Program-made: the position numbers and the translations under genes
The notes under the pieces: model-generated
Told to the model about the DNA's origin: nothing
What the model saw: the letters and a program-made list of their open reading frames with translations, nothing else
Databases searched by the model: none
NCBI GenBank assembly: GCA_902573725.1
Contig: CACGLE010000011.1
Coordinates: forward strand, 1 to 42,571
Length of the DNA: 42,571 bases
Direction: 5' to 3'
Source of the DNA: an uncultured SAR116 cluster alpha proteobacterium
GTDB taxonomy: Bacteria > Pseudomonadota > Alphaproteobacteria > Puniceispirillales > Puniceispirillaceae
Shown here: in pieces, positions 34,725-42,571 of the stretch
How the letters are laid out: each line of letters begins with the position of its first letter
Numbering within the stretch: the first letter of the stretch is position 1

Positions 34725-35549
34725 TCAATCTGATTTAAGAGTAGCAGATGCCCACAGGGATTCCCAAATTGCTCCTTCAGGATTTGAGCTTGGTTCAATT
34801 TTCCGAATTATAACAGAATCAATTAAATAGCTCATATTAGGAATAGTGCTTAAAATAAAAATACCATTTTTATCTGTTCTGGCTAATGATTTTTTTACTT
34901 TCCCAGCATCATTTTTTGAAAAAATAGTAACCTGTGAATTTGGGTGTGGTATCCCTTTGTAATAAAGAGAAAAAGATATGTTCTTACTTGTGTTGTACGG
35001 TAAATCGGTATCTTCCATTACCCATTCTAATTCCATTCCAGAATACCTATCTTTCCCGCTGCTATTTTGAACAGAGATAAAGCTTTTAGAGAAGCGTGTA
35101 TACTTTTCTTTAAATCCTTTTTTAGGAAGATTTAGAGACAAATGCTGGCTTTGTATTTTTGGGAAACCTTTTTCTTCTGTAAAATTTATAAACTTTTGAA
35201 AATCATTATATGTGAGGTAGGTAGGGGACGACTGATATAAAATCACAGATAAACCCTTATGAAGGGGAATGAGATTTAAGGCTGGACGATCACCTATTCT
35301 ACCATTTACTTTTTGATTTTCATTCTGGTACAGCACTTCGAATCTTGAAAAGTTACTTTTCATATAAGGGTTTTCATACCCAGAGAAATCTTGGCCAACA
35401 AAAAGTGAGGCGCTGAGAACATCGCCAATATTAAGTTTATATTTTTTAGGCTCTATCCAAAATTCATGTGCTAAGACTGGACAGCTAATTATCCAAAATA
35501 CACATGAGATAGTTGCAAAAATTGACAGTGTTTTATATAAGCATTTCAT
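34725..35549 (-). CDS. DUF4198-family secreted protein
   Basis: An exported protein of 274 residues. The signal peptide runs from MKCLYKTLSIFATISCVFWI to about VLA, followed by HEFWIEPKKYKLNIGDVL, the typical opening of DUF4198 proteins. A C-terminal beta-sandwich (GIPHPNSQVTIFSKNDAGKV, with DKNGIFIL) resembles a NikM/carboxypeptidase-regulatory-like domain. Relatives often accompany nickel or cobalt uptake systems. The ATG at 35549 is chosen because AAAGGAC lies just before it; a TTG at 35570 would add seven residues. It is divergent from the HupE/UreJ-type gene with only 32 bases between starts. Confidence 0.7.
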   Translation of the reverse strand: MKCLYKTLSIFATISCVFWIISCPVLAHEFWIEPKKYKLNIGDVLSASLFVGQDFSGYENPYMKSNFSRFEVLYQNENQKVNGRIGDRPALNLIPLHKGLSVILYQSSPTYLTYNDFQKFINFTEEKGFPKIQSQHLSLNLPKKGFKEKYTRFSKSFISVQNSSGKDRYSGMELEWVMEDTDLPYNTSKNISFSLYYKGIPHPNSQVTIFSKNDAGKVKKSLARTDKNGIFILSTIPNMSYLIDSVIIRKIEPSSNPEGAIWESLWASATLKSD

Positions 35550-35581
35550 AAATAGTCCTTTGATTACCAAAAAAACAGGTC

Positions 35582-36778
35582 ATGTTAAACTCAATGGCTA
35601 ATACATCCAGCACATTTTTTTTTATACGGCATTTATTTTTATTAATTGTTTGCATCATAACCCTAACTTTGGGTGTAGGCCAGCGCTCTTTTAGTCACGA
35701 GATTTCACCTGCAATTGCTGAATTATCAATTAAAGAAAACATTGTTGAAATCGATTTCTATTTTTCGGTTGAGATATTTTTGGCAGATATTGATGCTTCA
35801 ATAATTACTGATACAAACGAAACCAATAAATCAGAAGTTTATGATGACCTCAGAGCAAGAGATAGCGCTGAGATTGAAACTATATTTAAAAGAAAATTTA
35901 ATACGTTTATTGATTTAATTACTGTAAAATCAGAACAAGAAATGCTCCAAGTGAAGTTTTTAGATATAAAAGTGTCTGAAAATAGAGATGTTACAATTCC
36001 AAGAGAAAGTAAAATCACATTAGCTGTTGCTACCAAAACAGATGATGTGAAAATCATCTTTGGTTGGAACAAAAAACTTGGTCCATTAATCGTTAGGCAA
36101 GTATCAGAAGAGGACTATGCAACTCAGAATGATACAGAATACGATTTGTATTCGGCTTATTTGTCTCCAGGGGAGTTAAGTGCGCCCATTGTTCGTGGTG
36201 GGGTTTTGCCGGTTGCTTCAGTTGACATAATAAAAAGTTATTTAGTTATTGGTTTTGAACACATTATTCCTAAAGGACTTGACCATATATTATTTGTGCT
36301 AGGTTTATATTTATTCGCAACGAAAATATCCCAATTAATTTTGCAGGTCTCAATATTTACAATAGCACATACCATAACACTTGCTATGGCAAGTCTAGGC
36401 TATGTGAAAATACCTGCAAGCATAGTAGAACCTCTCATAGCGCTGTCAATTAGTTACGTAGCTCTCGAAACGTTGTGGCACACAAAAATAGGAATGTCGC
36501 GTTTGCTCATAATTTTTGGCTTTGGACTGCTACACGGGCTGGGATTTGCTTCAGTTTTGATGGATATAGGACTCAATTCGAAACATTTTATCACTGGATT
36601 AATTGCGTTTAACATTGGTGTAGAGTTTGGACAATTAGCGGTTATAATTATCGCCTATGTAGCAATTGGAATTACTTTTTCAAAAACTCGATTTTATAGG
36701 TCTTTTATCCAAATTCCATTATCATTGATTATAGCTTCAATAGGTGGTTGGTGGTTTGTTGAACGAATATTTCTTTAA
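35582..36778 (+). CDS. HupE/UreJ-family membrane protein
   Basis: A 398-residue protein. An N-terminal signal or anchor helix (FLLIVCIITLTLGVG) is followed by about 170 extracytoplasmic residues starting SHEISPAIAEL, then six or seven membrane helices. GLDHILFVLGLYLF and the His-containing helix TIAHTITLAMASLG are the HupE/UreJ_2 signature. GFGLLHGLGFASVL also matches. HupE/UreJ proteins are thought to import nickel or cobalt. AGGT precedes the ATG closely. No hydrogenase or urease gene is present here, so the metal and its user are open. Confidence 0.78.
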   Translation: MLNSMANTSSTFFFIRHLFLLIVCIITLTLGVGQRSFSHEISPAIAELSIKENIVEIDFYFSVEIFLADIDASIITDTNETNKSEVYDDLRARDSAEIETIFKRKFNTFIDLITVKSEQEMLQVKFLDIKVSENRDVTIPRESKITLAVATKTDDVKIIFGWNKKLGPLIVRQVSEEDYATQNDTEYDLYSAYLSPGELSAPIVRGGVLPVASVDIIKSYLVIGFEHIIPKGLDHILFVLGLYLFATKISQLILQVSIFTIAHTITLAMASLGYVKIPASIVEPLIALSISYVALETLWHTKIGMSRLLIIFGFGLLHGLGFASVLMDIGLNSKHFITGLIAFNIGVEFGQLAVIIIAYVAIGITFSKTRFYRSFIQIPLSLIIASIGGWWFVERIFL

Positions 36779-36800
36779 ATTCTTGCAGTTATAAATAATA

Positions 36801-36827
36801 AAAAGGGGTGAAAATTTCACCCCTTTT
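36801..36827. terminator. Bidirectional Rho-independent terminator
   Basis: Seen: a near-perfect palindrome with 13-base arms (36801-36813 against 36815-36827; core AAAAGGGGTGA against TCACCCCTTTT). It has A-rich and T-rich flanks on both sides. It lies between the convergent HupE-type and DUF1127 genes and would end transcription of both. Confidence 0.88.
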
Positions 36828-36857
36828 AGTAAACGCGCAAGTTTAGGGAGGAGATAA

Positions 36858-37061
36858 CTATGCGGCGTTTTCGTTCTCAGAGTTACTGTTAGCAATCATC
36901 TTATCAGCAACAAATTCCGGTATTTGACCTCTGACGATCCCAATGTCAGATAATATACTATCGTCTAAACCATTGAGCGCACGACATGTATTTGAAAATT
37001 CGAGCCAAGATACAAATTTTGAGACGATAATATTATTCTTTAAATTATTTATAACGGACAT
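36858..37061 (-). CDS. DUF1127 domain small protein
   Basis: A 67-residue protein. The DUF1127 pattern is clear in CRALNGLDDSILSDIGIVRG (28-47), the short Arg/Leu-rich motif found in YjiS-like proteins of alphaproteobacteria. Such proteins have been linked to stress and growth-phase responses and RNA binding, and are often abundant. GGAG precedes the ATG at good spacing. Function here is not known beyond the family. Confidence 0.8.
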   Translation of the reverse strand: MSVINNLKNNIIVSKFVSWLEFSNTCRALNGLDDSILSDIGIVRGQIPEFVADKMIANSNSENENAA

Positions 37062-37405
37062 TTTTTCTCCATATAACAGACTAATGAAAAAGTGGGTTTT
37101 TTCTAATAATTAACCATTCTTCTATTATATAATACCCAAAAAGGAAAAAGTAAATAATAAAGAAACAATTAAAAATAATAAAAATTTAATAATAAAAAAT
37201 TATAATTTATTAAAATTAAATTAGTTTTTTAAATATAAAAATAAAACATAATAATAGTTATTCCATTTTAATAATTGTTTATTTCTAAATAAGAAATTAT
37301 TTTCGTAACATATGTGTTTGTCATTATTTTGAGTCTATTGAAAATATGTAGAAAAAATAATAAGTAGTAGTCTTTAATGTAAATAAATTTTGAATTGGTA
37401 ATTTA
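37062..37405. other. Extremely AT-rich intergenic region
   Basis: Seen: 344 bases lying between divergent small genes, made almost wholly of A and T, with repeated AATAAAAA-like runs around 37150-37260. There is a weak AT hairpin (37281-37286 with 37292-37297). No ORF, tRNA or conserved RNA fold is visible. It must hold the promoters of the DUF1127 and DUF2842 genes and may be intrinsically curved. Confidence 0.6.
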
Positions 37406-37609
37406 ATGAGACGATGGCGACATTTGCTCGTTGCTATATTGGTTGTGCCAGTACTGACTGGTTATATAATATTAGCGACTTTTTTTTCTGAAGTCATTGC
37501 AGGTAAATCTTTGTTTGTTGATTTCATATTTTATTTGTTGGCAGGATTAATCTGGATTCCTGGTGCCGCTGTCGTGATAAGGTGGCTTGCTGATAAAGAA
37601 GCTAAGTAA
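37406..37609 (+). CDS. DUF2842 membrane protein
   Basis: A 67-residue protein with two hydrophobic helices (LLVAILVVPVLTGYIILATFF and FIFYLLAGLIWIPGAAVVI). It opens MRRWRH and ends with IRWLADKE. This matches the alphaproteobacterial DUF2842 family, usually a small inner-membrane protein of unknown function. No partner gene is obvious. Confidence 0.72.
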   Translation: MRRWRHLLVAILVVPVLTGYIILATFFSEVIAGKSLFVDFIFYLLAGLIWIPGAAVVIRWLADKEAK

Positions 37610-37611
37610 GA

Positions 37612-37640
37612 ATTTGTTGTTATAAACAAATCGCTTTTTT
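37612..37640 (+). terminator. AT-rich terminator-like hairpin after the DUF2842 gene
   Basis: Seen: ATTTGTT (37612-37618) and AACAAAT (37625-37631) arms with a six-base loop, followed by a run of six T at 37635-37640. The stem is weak in G+C, so efficiency is uncertain. Confidence 0.5.
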
Positions 37641-37737
37641 GTTATAAGCATAAGTTTTAAGTTTATACGCGTTTTACAAAAATTATAGAGAAACATTTTT
37701 AATAGTTTTAAATGTACATAATAAAGAGACCTATCTT

Positions 37738-38184
37738 ATGGTAGATCAAATTAGCGAACAAAAATTGAGAAACATATCAGATATCGCCTATGAATTACTT
37801 TCAAAACATGGTTTAAATGACTGGCAGTTTTGTTTTGATCACGCAAAATCAAGAGCTGGTTTGTGTAATTACAGCAAAAAAATTATTTCAATATCTAGGT
37901 CCTATGCAAAAGAAGTTAAAATTTCTGACGTCGAAAATACTATATTACATGAAATTGCCCATGCTCTAGTTGGACACAGTCACGGTCATGATGCCACCTG
38001 GAAAGTTAAGGCTCTTGAAATAGGCTGTGATGCAAAAAGATGTCATAATGTGAAATTTTCGTTACCAGGATGGATAATTGAGTGCCCTAACGGATGCTTT
38101 TCTATTTCCAGATTTAGAAAAAATAAGGATTTGATTTGTAAATATTGCAAAATTCCAGTTGTTTATAAGAAAAATAATGTTTGA
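37738..38184 (+). CDS. SprT-like zinc metallopeptidase-family protein
   Basis: A 148-residue SprT-type protein. The zinc motif HEIAH at 71-75 is followed by HSHGHDATWK, where His80, His82 or His84 gives the third ligand. A C-terminal zinc ribbon has Cys116/Cys120 and Cys134/Cys137. SprT-like domains relate to SPRTN, a protease for DNA-protein crosslinks; bacterial roles are poorly known. The last eight bases overlap the start of the 2OG-Fe(II) oxygenase gene, so the two are likely co-translated. Confidence 0.82.
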   Translation: MVDQISEQKLRNISDIAYELLSKHGLNDWQFCFDHAKSRAGLCNYSKKIISISRSYAKEVKISDVENTILHEIAHALVGHSHGHDATWKVKALEIGCDAKRCHNVKFSLPGWIIECPNGCFSISRFRKNKDLICKYCKIPVVYKKNNV

Positions 38185-38788
38185 TATAACGCCTCAAAAA
38201 CAACAAAAAATTACGCACTTTGTAAAAACCATGTCCAAATTGGAAAAGCAAATTATATCCTTCCCCTATTTTACAAAAAAAGAGATTTCAGGATTGGTTG
38301 ATTACTGCAACCAGCTTTCGTTCCGTGAAGCAATTCCATTGACTAAAACAGGTGTAGTACAAGATTTTTCAGTATGTTTTCCTGCACCTAAAATTGGATT
38401 GATGAAAAAATGTATAAATCACTTTGAGCAATTATTTTTAGATGAAAATTTGAAGCAATTTTTTAGTTCTTCTTTAATATTTAACGATATAGCAGTACAG
38501 AAATATAGAGCTGGTTCCAGTGGTATCGGAGTTCACCGTGATGGTCAGCGTTATCGTGACTTGATATTAATTATCTGCCTTTCTGGAAGATCTGAGTTTT
38601 TTGTAGCAAATAGTCGTGATGGTTCAAATATGGATGTAATTGACGATACTCCAGGAAGATTAGTTTTGATGAGTGGTCCAGGATTCAAAAATCTTATGAA
38701 CCCTGATAATCGTCTATTTCATGGTGTAAAGAATATTGAGAATGGGAGACTTTCAATAGGTTTAAGATGTAATTCAAGGTTTCATTGA
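38177..38788 (+). CDS. 2OG-Fe(II) oxygenase superfamily protein
   Basis: A double-stranded beta-helix oxygenase of about 203 residues. The iron ligands are His120 and Asp122 in VHRDG and His182 in FHGV, and the 2-oxoglutarate-binding Arg is in GRLSIGLR. VQKYRAGSSGIG just before the HxD motif is typical. I choose the ATG at 38177, overlapping the SprT-like stop; a TTG at 38159 or an ATG at 38231 is possible. The overlap links it with the SprT-like protein. The substrate is unknown; nucleic acid or protein hydroxylation is conceivable. It ends six bases from the convergent hpf gene. Confidence 0.75.
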   Translation: MFDITPQKQQKITHFVKTMSKLEKQIISFPYFTKKEISGLVDYCNQLSFREAIPLTKTGVVQDFSVCFPAPKIGLMKKCINHFEQLFLDENLKQFFSSSLIFNDIAVQKYRAGSSGIGVHRDGQRYRDLILIICLSGRSEFFVANSRDGSNMDVIDDTPGRLVLMSGPGFKNLMNPDNRLFHGVKNIENGRLSIGLRCNSRFH

Positions 38789-38794
38789 CTTACA

Positions 38795-39451
38795 TTAATT
38801 TTCACCTCTATTACCACGAGGATCTACCCATGCAATTGTATTGTCATTTCTCCTGTAAACAAGGTTCAATCCAAAGTGACTAGCATTTCTGAACATAAGG
38901 CAGGGTTCATCGGATAACTCGAGCTGCATCACTGCCTGTTCAACAGTTAAGAGCTCAATCTCATAAGATAACTGAGCGACCACAGGTAGTGCATCATTAT
39001 CATTTTCATTATCAAAAGGTGTATTTGCAGAATGGATATGGGGCCCAGATTTTGTAAGATAACTAATGGAGTTTTCAGCATTAGATGCTGATTCATAAAT
39101 AGATAACGAAGCTGTTATTGTTTGTTCTTCTGCTTCAAGGTCTGTTAAGTTATTTCTATGATTCTTTAATCTTCTTTTATGTCTTCTAAGACGTTTTTCT
39201 GCATGCGAAATTGCAGCGTCGAGAGCTATATGGGCGTCTTTGGAGTCGTAGCCAGTTGATTCGAGGTCAATTCTTCGTGTTAAATTTACTTTTGTTTTGA
39301 CTGTAAAGCCTGCCAATGTTTTTTCAAGTGTCACTGCAGCCGCTATAGCGTTTGCAAAATATTTGTTTACTATATCCTGAAGCGCATTTTCTGCATGTCG
39401 CTGAAATGCGGCTCCTGTTTCAATATTTTTTCCGCTTATTTTTATATCCAT
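38795..39451 (-). CDS. hpf: Ribosome hibernation promoting factor, long form
   Basis: A 218-residue protein. The N-terminal S30AE domain (1-105) contains DIKISGKNIETGAAFQRHAE and the basic RRHKRRLKNHR helix. A variable acidic linker is followed by the C-terminal dimerisation domain (about 155-218), including PCLMFRNASHFGLNLVYRRND. Long HPF dimerises and joins 70S ribosomes into inactive 100S pairs in starved cells. AAAGGG precedes the ATG. The usual rpoN or ptsN neighbours are absent. Confidence 0.93.
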   Translation of the reverse strand: MDIKISGKNIETGAAFQRHAENALQDIVNKYFANAIAAAVTLEKTLAGFTVKTKVNLTRRIDLESTGYDSKDAHIALDAAISHAEKRLRRHKRRLKNHRNNLTDLEAEEQTITASLSIYESASNAENSISYLTKSGPHIHSANTPFDNENDNDALPVVAQLSYEIELLTVEQAVMQLELSDEPCLMFRNASHFGLNLVYRRNDNTIAWVDPRGNRGEN

Positions 39452-39540
39452 CTGAATTTCCCTTTCAGCAATTTATAGAACGAACTAATAAAATACCTAC
39501 AAATTCTTCTGGCTTAATCTCCTTTCCATTCCCCCTAGAA

Positions 39541-39564
39541 TAACACTCCTACTGATAAGTGTTA
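39541..39564 (-). terminator. Hairpin after the threonine-dehydratase-like gene
   Basis: Seen: TAACACT (39541-39547) pairs with AGTGTTA (39558-39564) over a 10-base loop, in the gap between the dehydratase stop and hpf. The U tract after it is poor, so it may be a processing or stability element instead of a true terminator. Confidence 0.4.
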
Positions 39565-39622
39565 CTTATTTACGGACTAACTGCAATAGCGATAATTTAT
39601 AAGTTAATCTTTTTGTGCATAA

Positions 39623-40597
39623 TCAACTCTCCAATTTTTGGGCTAAAATAGAAGAAAAAAGAATCTCATCTACATTACCGCCTGAGAGAATAACGACAAT
39701 ATCCTGTCCTAATGGTTTAAAATTTGGTTTGAATACTGATGCTAGAGCAACTGCTCCCCCAGGTTCAGTTACAAGTTTAAAATAACGATAGGCAATTCTC
39801 ATTGCGTCACAAACTTCTTGGTCGGTTACAACATATCCACCCTTAATATATTTTTTTGCAATTTCGAATGGTACCTTACCAGGTGATGGAGTAAGAATTG
39901 CGTCACAGATTGAATGATTTCCTGGTTTGTTAGATAAGATTTTCTTAGCAGCAAGAGAACGCTTCATATCATCAAAACCTTCCGGCTCAGCAGCAAAAAT
40001 TTTGCAATTTGGAAAACTTTCTAAAATTGAAATTGAAGTTCCAGCTATTAAGCCTCCTCCACCGCAACAAACAACTAATTGAGACGGATAAAAATTTCTC
40101 TTTTTGCATTGCTGAGCGATCTCGATACCAACAGTTCCTTGACCAGCAATGACTCTCTCATCATTGAATGGTGGTATTAAATGCGCATTCATTTTTTTTT
40201 GTAAGGCGTCTCCAATTTTTTCACGATTTTCATTTTCTCTATCATAAAGGTAAATGGAAGCGCCAAATGAAGTGGTGGCTTTACGTTTTATCAAAGGAGC
40301 ATCTTTAGGCATAATCAAAGTCGCCTTACGTCCGATGAGCTTTGCATTAAGAGCTACTGCTTGGGCATGATTGCCAGAAGAGTAAGCAAGTATTGGTGCA
40401 TCATCATCTGGCAACGAAAGAATTGCGTTACATGCGCCTCTAAATTTAAAAGACCCTGTTCTCTGTAACATCTCACATTTTACCCAAAGACGAAATCCAA
40501 GTTTTTGATTTAATCTGTCTGACGTAATCAAAGGTGTCTTTATGGTAGCGGTTCTTGTCTTTTCGTATGCAGTGATGATATCATTTATTGTTATCAT
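39623..40597 (-). CDS. Threonine dehydratase / serine racemase-like PLP enzyme
   Basis: A fold-type II PLP enzyme of 324 residues. The PLP lysine is Lys51 in GSFKFRGA, with SSGNHAQA at 73-80 and the phosphate loop CCGGGGLIAG. It would deaminate threonine or serine, or racemise serine. There is no C-terminal ACT domain, so it resembles the short, catabolic or eukaryotic racemase-like type. The ATG at 40597 matches the family length, with AAAGG 13 bases upstream; an ATG at 40657 would add 20 residues but lacks a ribosome site. It is divergent from dapA. Confidence 0.83.
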   Translation of the reverse strand: MITINDIITAYEKTRTATIKTPLITSDRLNQKLGFRLWVKCEMLQRTGSFKFRGACNAILSLPDDDAPILAYSSGNHAQAVALNAKLIGRKATLIMPKDAPLIKRKATTSFGASIYLYDRENENREKIGDALQKKMNAHLIPPFNDERVIAGQGTVGIEIAQQCKKRNFYPSQLVVCCGGGGLIAGTSISILESFPNCKIFAAEPEGFDDMKRSLAAKKILSNKPGNHSICDAILTPSPGKVPFEIAKKYIKGGYVVTDQEVCDAMRIAYRYFKLVTEPGGAVALASVFKPNFKPLGQDIVVILSGGNVDEILFSSILAQKLES

Positions 40598-40717
40598 CTT
40601 GTTGATAAAACCTTTGGATAAAGTTAAAAATGGTTGGTACCTTGTTTTATCATGCATTTTGTAATATTTTCGTCAAATATTATTGAGTTCACCATCAATT
40701 AATTTAAGGGATTGATT

Positions 40718-41617
40718 ATGACTGGGATTATTCCAGAACTTCCTTTTAAAGGTGTGAATACTGCGCTAATAACACCATTTAAAGATGGTCAGATTGATAA
40801 GATAGCTCTTCGAGATCTTGTTAACTGGCAGATACAGCAGGGGGTGCACGGGTTAGTTCCGGTAGGAACCACAGGAGAATCACCAACTTTATCCCATGAA
40901 GAACATGATGAGGTGATTGAAATCACAGTTGCAGAGTCTGCAGGTCGTGTTCCTGTCATTGCCGGTGCAGGGTCAAACAATACTTCTGAGGCAATTCGTC
41001 TTGCTAAGCATGCGGAAGAAGTAGGCGCTGATGCAGTTTTAATAGTATCACCCTATTACAATAAACCAACCCAGCAAGGTTTAAAAGCACATTTTTTGTC
41101 CATAGCAGATGAATTATCTTCCATACCTCTAATCGTTTACGATATTCCAGGTAGGTCAGTAGTGAGTGTGAAAGATGAATTATTAGCTGAATTGGCGGAG
41201 CATAAAAACATCATTGGGGTTAAAGATGCAACTGGAGACGCTGCTAGGCCTGCTAGGTTGAGCAATCTAATTGGAGATGATTTTTGTCAGTTATCTGGCG
41301 ATGATGCCACAGCTTTCTCTTATCTAGCATCAGGAGGTCATGGGATGATCTCCGTAGTCAGCAATATAGCCCCAAAACTATATTCGGATATGTATAATTC
41401 ATTTTGTGCTGGAGATATTAAGACTGGAATGGAGATAAATAAAAAGCTTATGGCTCTGCATGATGGGCTGTTTTGTGAAGCTAGTCCTGCACCTGTAAAA
41501 TATGCAGCCGAGCGTTTGAGATTATGTAGGTCTGAGTTAAGGTTACCATTGGTTTCTGCATCTGACGAGGCAAAAAGAATTATAGATAAAGCCCTAGTTT
41601 TAGCTGGTCTGGTATAA
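40718..41617 (+). CDS. dapA: 4-hydroxy-tetrahydrodipicolinate synthase
   Basis: A 299-residue TIM-barrel lyase condensing pyruvate with aspartate semialdehyde in lysine and peptidoglycan precursor synthesis. The Schiff-base lysine is Lys169 in IGVKDATGD. Thr51-Thr52, Tyr141 and Arg146 match the E. coli proton relay and carboxylate-binding residues. The ATG at 40718 is favoured over a TTG two codons before because TTAAGGG sits at ideal spacing. smpB follows closely, an arrangement common in alphaproteobacteria. Confidence 0.96.
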   Translation: MTGIIPELPFKGVNTALITPFKDGQIDKIALRDLVNWQIQQGVHGLVPVGTTGESPTLSHEEHDEVIEITVAESAGRVPVIAGAGSNNTSEAIRLAKHAEEVGADAVLIVSPYYNKPTQQGLKAHFLSIADELSSIPLIVYDIPGRSVVSVKDELLAELAEHKNIIGVKDATGDAARPARLSNLIGDDFCQLSGDDATAFSYLASGGHGMISVVSNIAPKLYSDMYNSFCAGDIKTGMEINKKLMALHDGLFCEASPAPVKYAAERLRLCRSELRLPLVSASDEAKRIIDKALVLAGLV

Positions 41618-41640
41618 AAATACTATATAAGGTGGGAGAT

Positions 41641-42096
41641 GTGTCAAATACTACTGGCCGTATTGCTGAAAACCGTCGTGCTCGATATGATTATCAGATA
41701 GAAGAAACACTTGAGGTTGGCCTTATTCTTCAAGGAAGTGAAGTTAAATCTTTACGCTCTGGCAAGGCGTCAATAGTAGAGTCTTATGCTGCCGAAGAAA
41801 AAGGAAGCCTTGTATTGGTCAACGCAAATATACCTGTTTATCCTGCAGCAAGAGAAAATCATGAACCAAAGCGAATGCGCCCACTCTTACTGAAGGCAAA
41901 AGAGCGAGATAAATATCTGAACATGATCAGAAGGGAGGGGTATACACTAGTACCTCTTTCTTTGTATTTTAACAAACTAGGAATAGCTAAGCTATCACTT
42001 GGTCTTGCAAAAGGCCGGAAAAAACATGATAAGCGTGAAGTTAATAAACAACGTGAATGGGACCGTCAAAAACGAAGAATTCTAAAGGAACACTAA
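41641..42096 (+). CDS. smpB: SsrA-binding protein SmpB
   Basis: A 151-residue RNA-binding protein that delivers tmRNA to stalled ribosomes. AENRRARYDYQIEETLEVGL, LQGSEVKSLRSGKASI and the basic C-terminal tail KGRKKHDKREVNKQREWDRQ are textbook SmpB. The GTG at 41641 is preferred (AAGG eight bases before); a GTG three codons earlier is possible. It lies about 20 bases after dapA. Its stop overlaps the convergent uracil-DNA glycosylase stop by four bases. The tmRNA gene is not in the window. Confidence 0.96.
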   Translation: MSNTTGRIAENRRARYDYQIEETLEVGLILQGSEVKSLRSGKASIVESYAAEEKGSLVLVNANIPVYPAARENHEPKRMRPLLLKAKERDKYLNMIRREGYTLVPLSLYFNKLGIAKLSLGLAKGRKKHDKREVNKQREWDRQKRRILKEH

Positions 42097-42571
42097 TTCT
42101 TTATAATTTGTTTAAGCTTGATAAAAACATTATTGAACATTTCATTTGTTAATCTGCCCGTATTTATATTATATCGCGAACAGTGATAAGAATTTAAAAG
42201 CGATAAGTTTGGCTTGATTATATGTTCCTTACAATGGGCAAAACCATGACTTTTCGAAGGTAGTTGAAAATGACGTATAAGTGTATCATGGGCAATTCTT
42301 CCAAGACATAGAATTACTCTTAATCTTGACATGCTGTCAATTTCAAGCGAGAGAAATGATCTGCAATTATTTATTTCAGAACCTATTGGTTTATTTTTAG
42401 GTGGAACACAGCGAACCGCATTTGTTATCCTAATATTATTCAATACGAGTTTATCGTTCCCATTAGCACTATAAAGCTCATTAGCGAAACCATGAACCCA
42501 TAAAGTTTGATATAAAATCTCACCCGCAAAATCTCCTGTAAATGGCCTACCAGTCCTATTCGCACCTCTTA
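42093..42571 (-). CDS. Uracil-DNA glycosylase, family 5 (UDGb)-like, 5' end beyond the window
   Basis: A partial gene of about 159 visible codons, open to the window edge. Reading in from the edge gives GANRTGRPFTGDFAGEIL followed by TLWVHGFAN, then ITNAVRCVPPKNKPIGSEI and a final SYHCSRYNINTGRLT. These match family 4/5 uracil-DNA glycosylases, and the SYHCSR...NTGRLT end is typical of UDGb. It removes uracil and other deaminated bases from DNA. The N-terminal iron-sulfur Cys residues would lie partly outside the window. The gene converges on smpB. Confidence 0.87.
   Translation of the reverse strand, partial: RGANRTGRPFTGDFAGEILYQTLWVHGFANELYSANGNDKLVLNNIRITNAVRCVPPKNKPIGSEINNCRSFLSLEIDSMSRLRVILCLGRIAHDTLIRHFQLPSKSHGFAHCKEHIIKPNLSLLNSYHCSRYNINTGRLTNEMFNNVFIKLKQIIKN

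Noticed and set aside
37090-37400. CRISPR array, replication origin or satellite repeat
   Set aside because: No regular repeat-spacer pattern, no DnaA-box cluster and no tandem unit; just low-complexity AT sequence.
1-42571. tRNA, rRNA, tmRNA, transposase or integrase genes
   Set aside because: No gap holds a cloverleaf-like fold by eye, and no protein shows mobile-element motifs.

Overview
The window looks like about 42.6 kb of chromosome from an AT-rich, probably marine, free-living alphaproteobacterium. The base composition is visibly A+T-rich throughout. The alphaproteobacterial hints are a DUF2842 membrane protein, a DUF1127 small protein, a dapA-smpB pair, a long-form HPF and a cytoplasmic SoeABC-type sulfite dehydrogenase of the kind known from purple sulfur bacteria and roseobacters. 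TGA is used as a normal stop, and GTG or TTG starts with good ribosome binding sites are common. I see no tRNA, rRNA, CRISPR array, insertion sequence or phage gene. Species-level placement is not possible by eye.

Layout. (1) 194-8806 is a catabolic accessory region. It holds a GST plus fumarylpyruvate-hydrolase-like pair, an FCD-type GntR regulator translationally coupled to an FrsA-like hydrolase, and divergently a four-gene set (Gfo/Idh/MocA oxidoreductase, creatininase family, cupin, D-2-hydroxyacid dehydrogenase). A second GST and a glutathionyl-hydroquinone reductase follow on the other strand. (2) 8879-11679 is a NitT/TauT-type ABC importer with a Tat-type signal on its binding protein, closed by a clear terminator. 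(3) 11919-14173 is a threonine-synthase-like PLP enzyme overlapping an EamA exporter gene. (4) 14364-20621 is a complete five-gene dipeptide/oligopeptide-type ABC importer whose two ATPases both carry unusual insertions. (5) 20661-34664 is the most interesting block. It has an MBL-fold hydrolase, a DmdC-type acyl-CoA dehydrogenase, MetY, an alpha/beta hydrolase, a FadN-type dehydrogenase/hydratase fusion, a divergently placed DmdB-type acyl-CoA ligase, and SoeABC. (6) 34725-36778 is a divergent DUF4198/HupE-UreJ pair, possibly for metal uptake. (7) 36858-42571 is more ordinary core: DUF1127, DUF2842, SprT-like, a 2OG-Fe(II) oxygenase, HPF, a threonine-dehydratase-like enzyme, DapA, SmpB and a truncated family 5 uracil-DNA glycosylase.

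How it may work together (inference). The DmdB-like ligase and DmdC-like dehydrogenase would activate and oxidise a 3-(methylthio)propionate-like acid. The hydratase half of the FadN-like protein could take the place of DmdD. MetY could capture released thiol as methionine, and SoeABC could oxidise sulfite at the end of sulfur oxidation into the quinone pool. dmdA, dmdD and mtoX are not in the window, so this remains a hypothesis. The left region reads as glutathione- and amidohydrolase-dependent breakdown of small, possibly aromatic or cyclic, compounds with its own regulator and importer.
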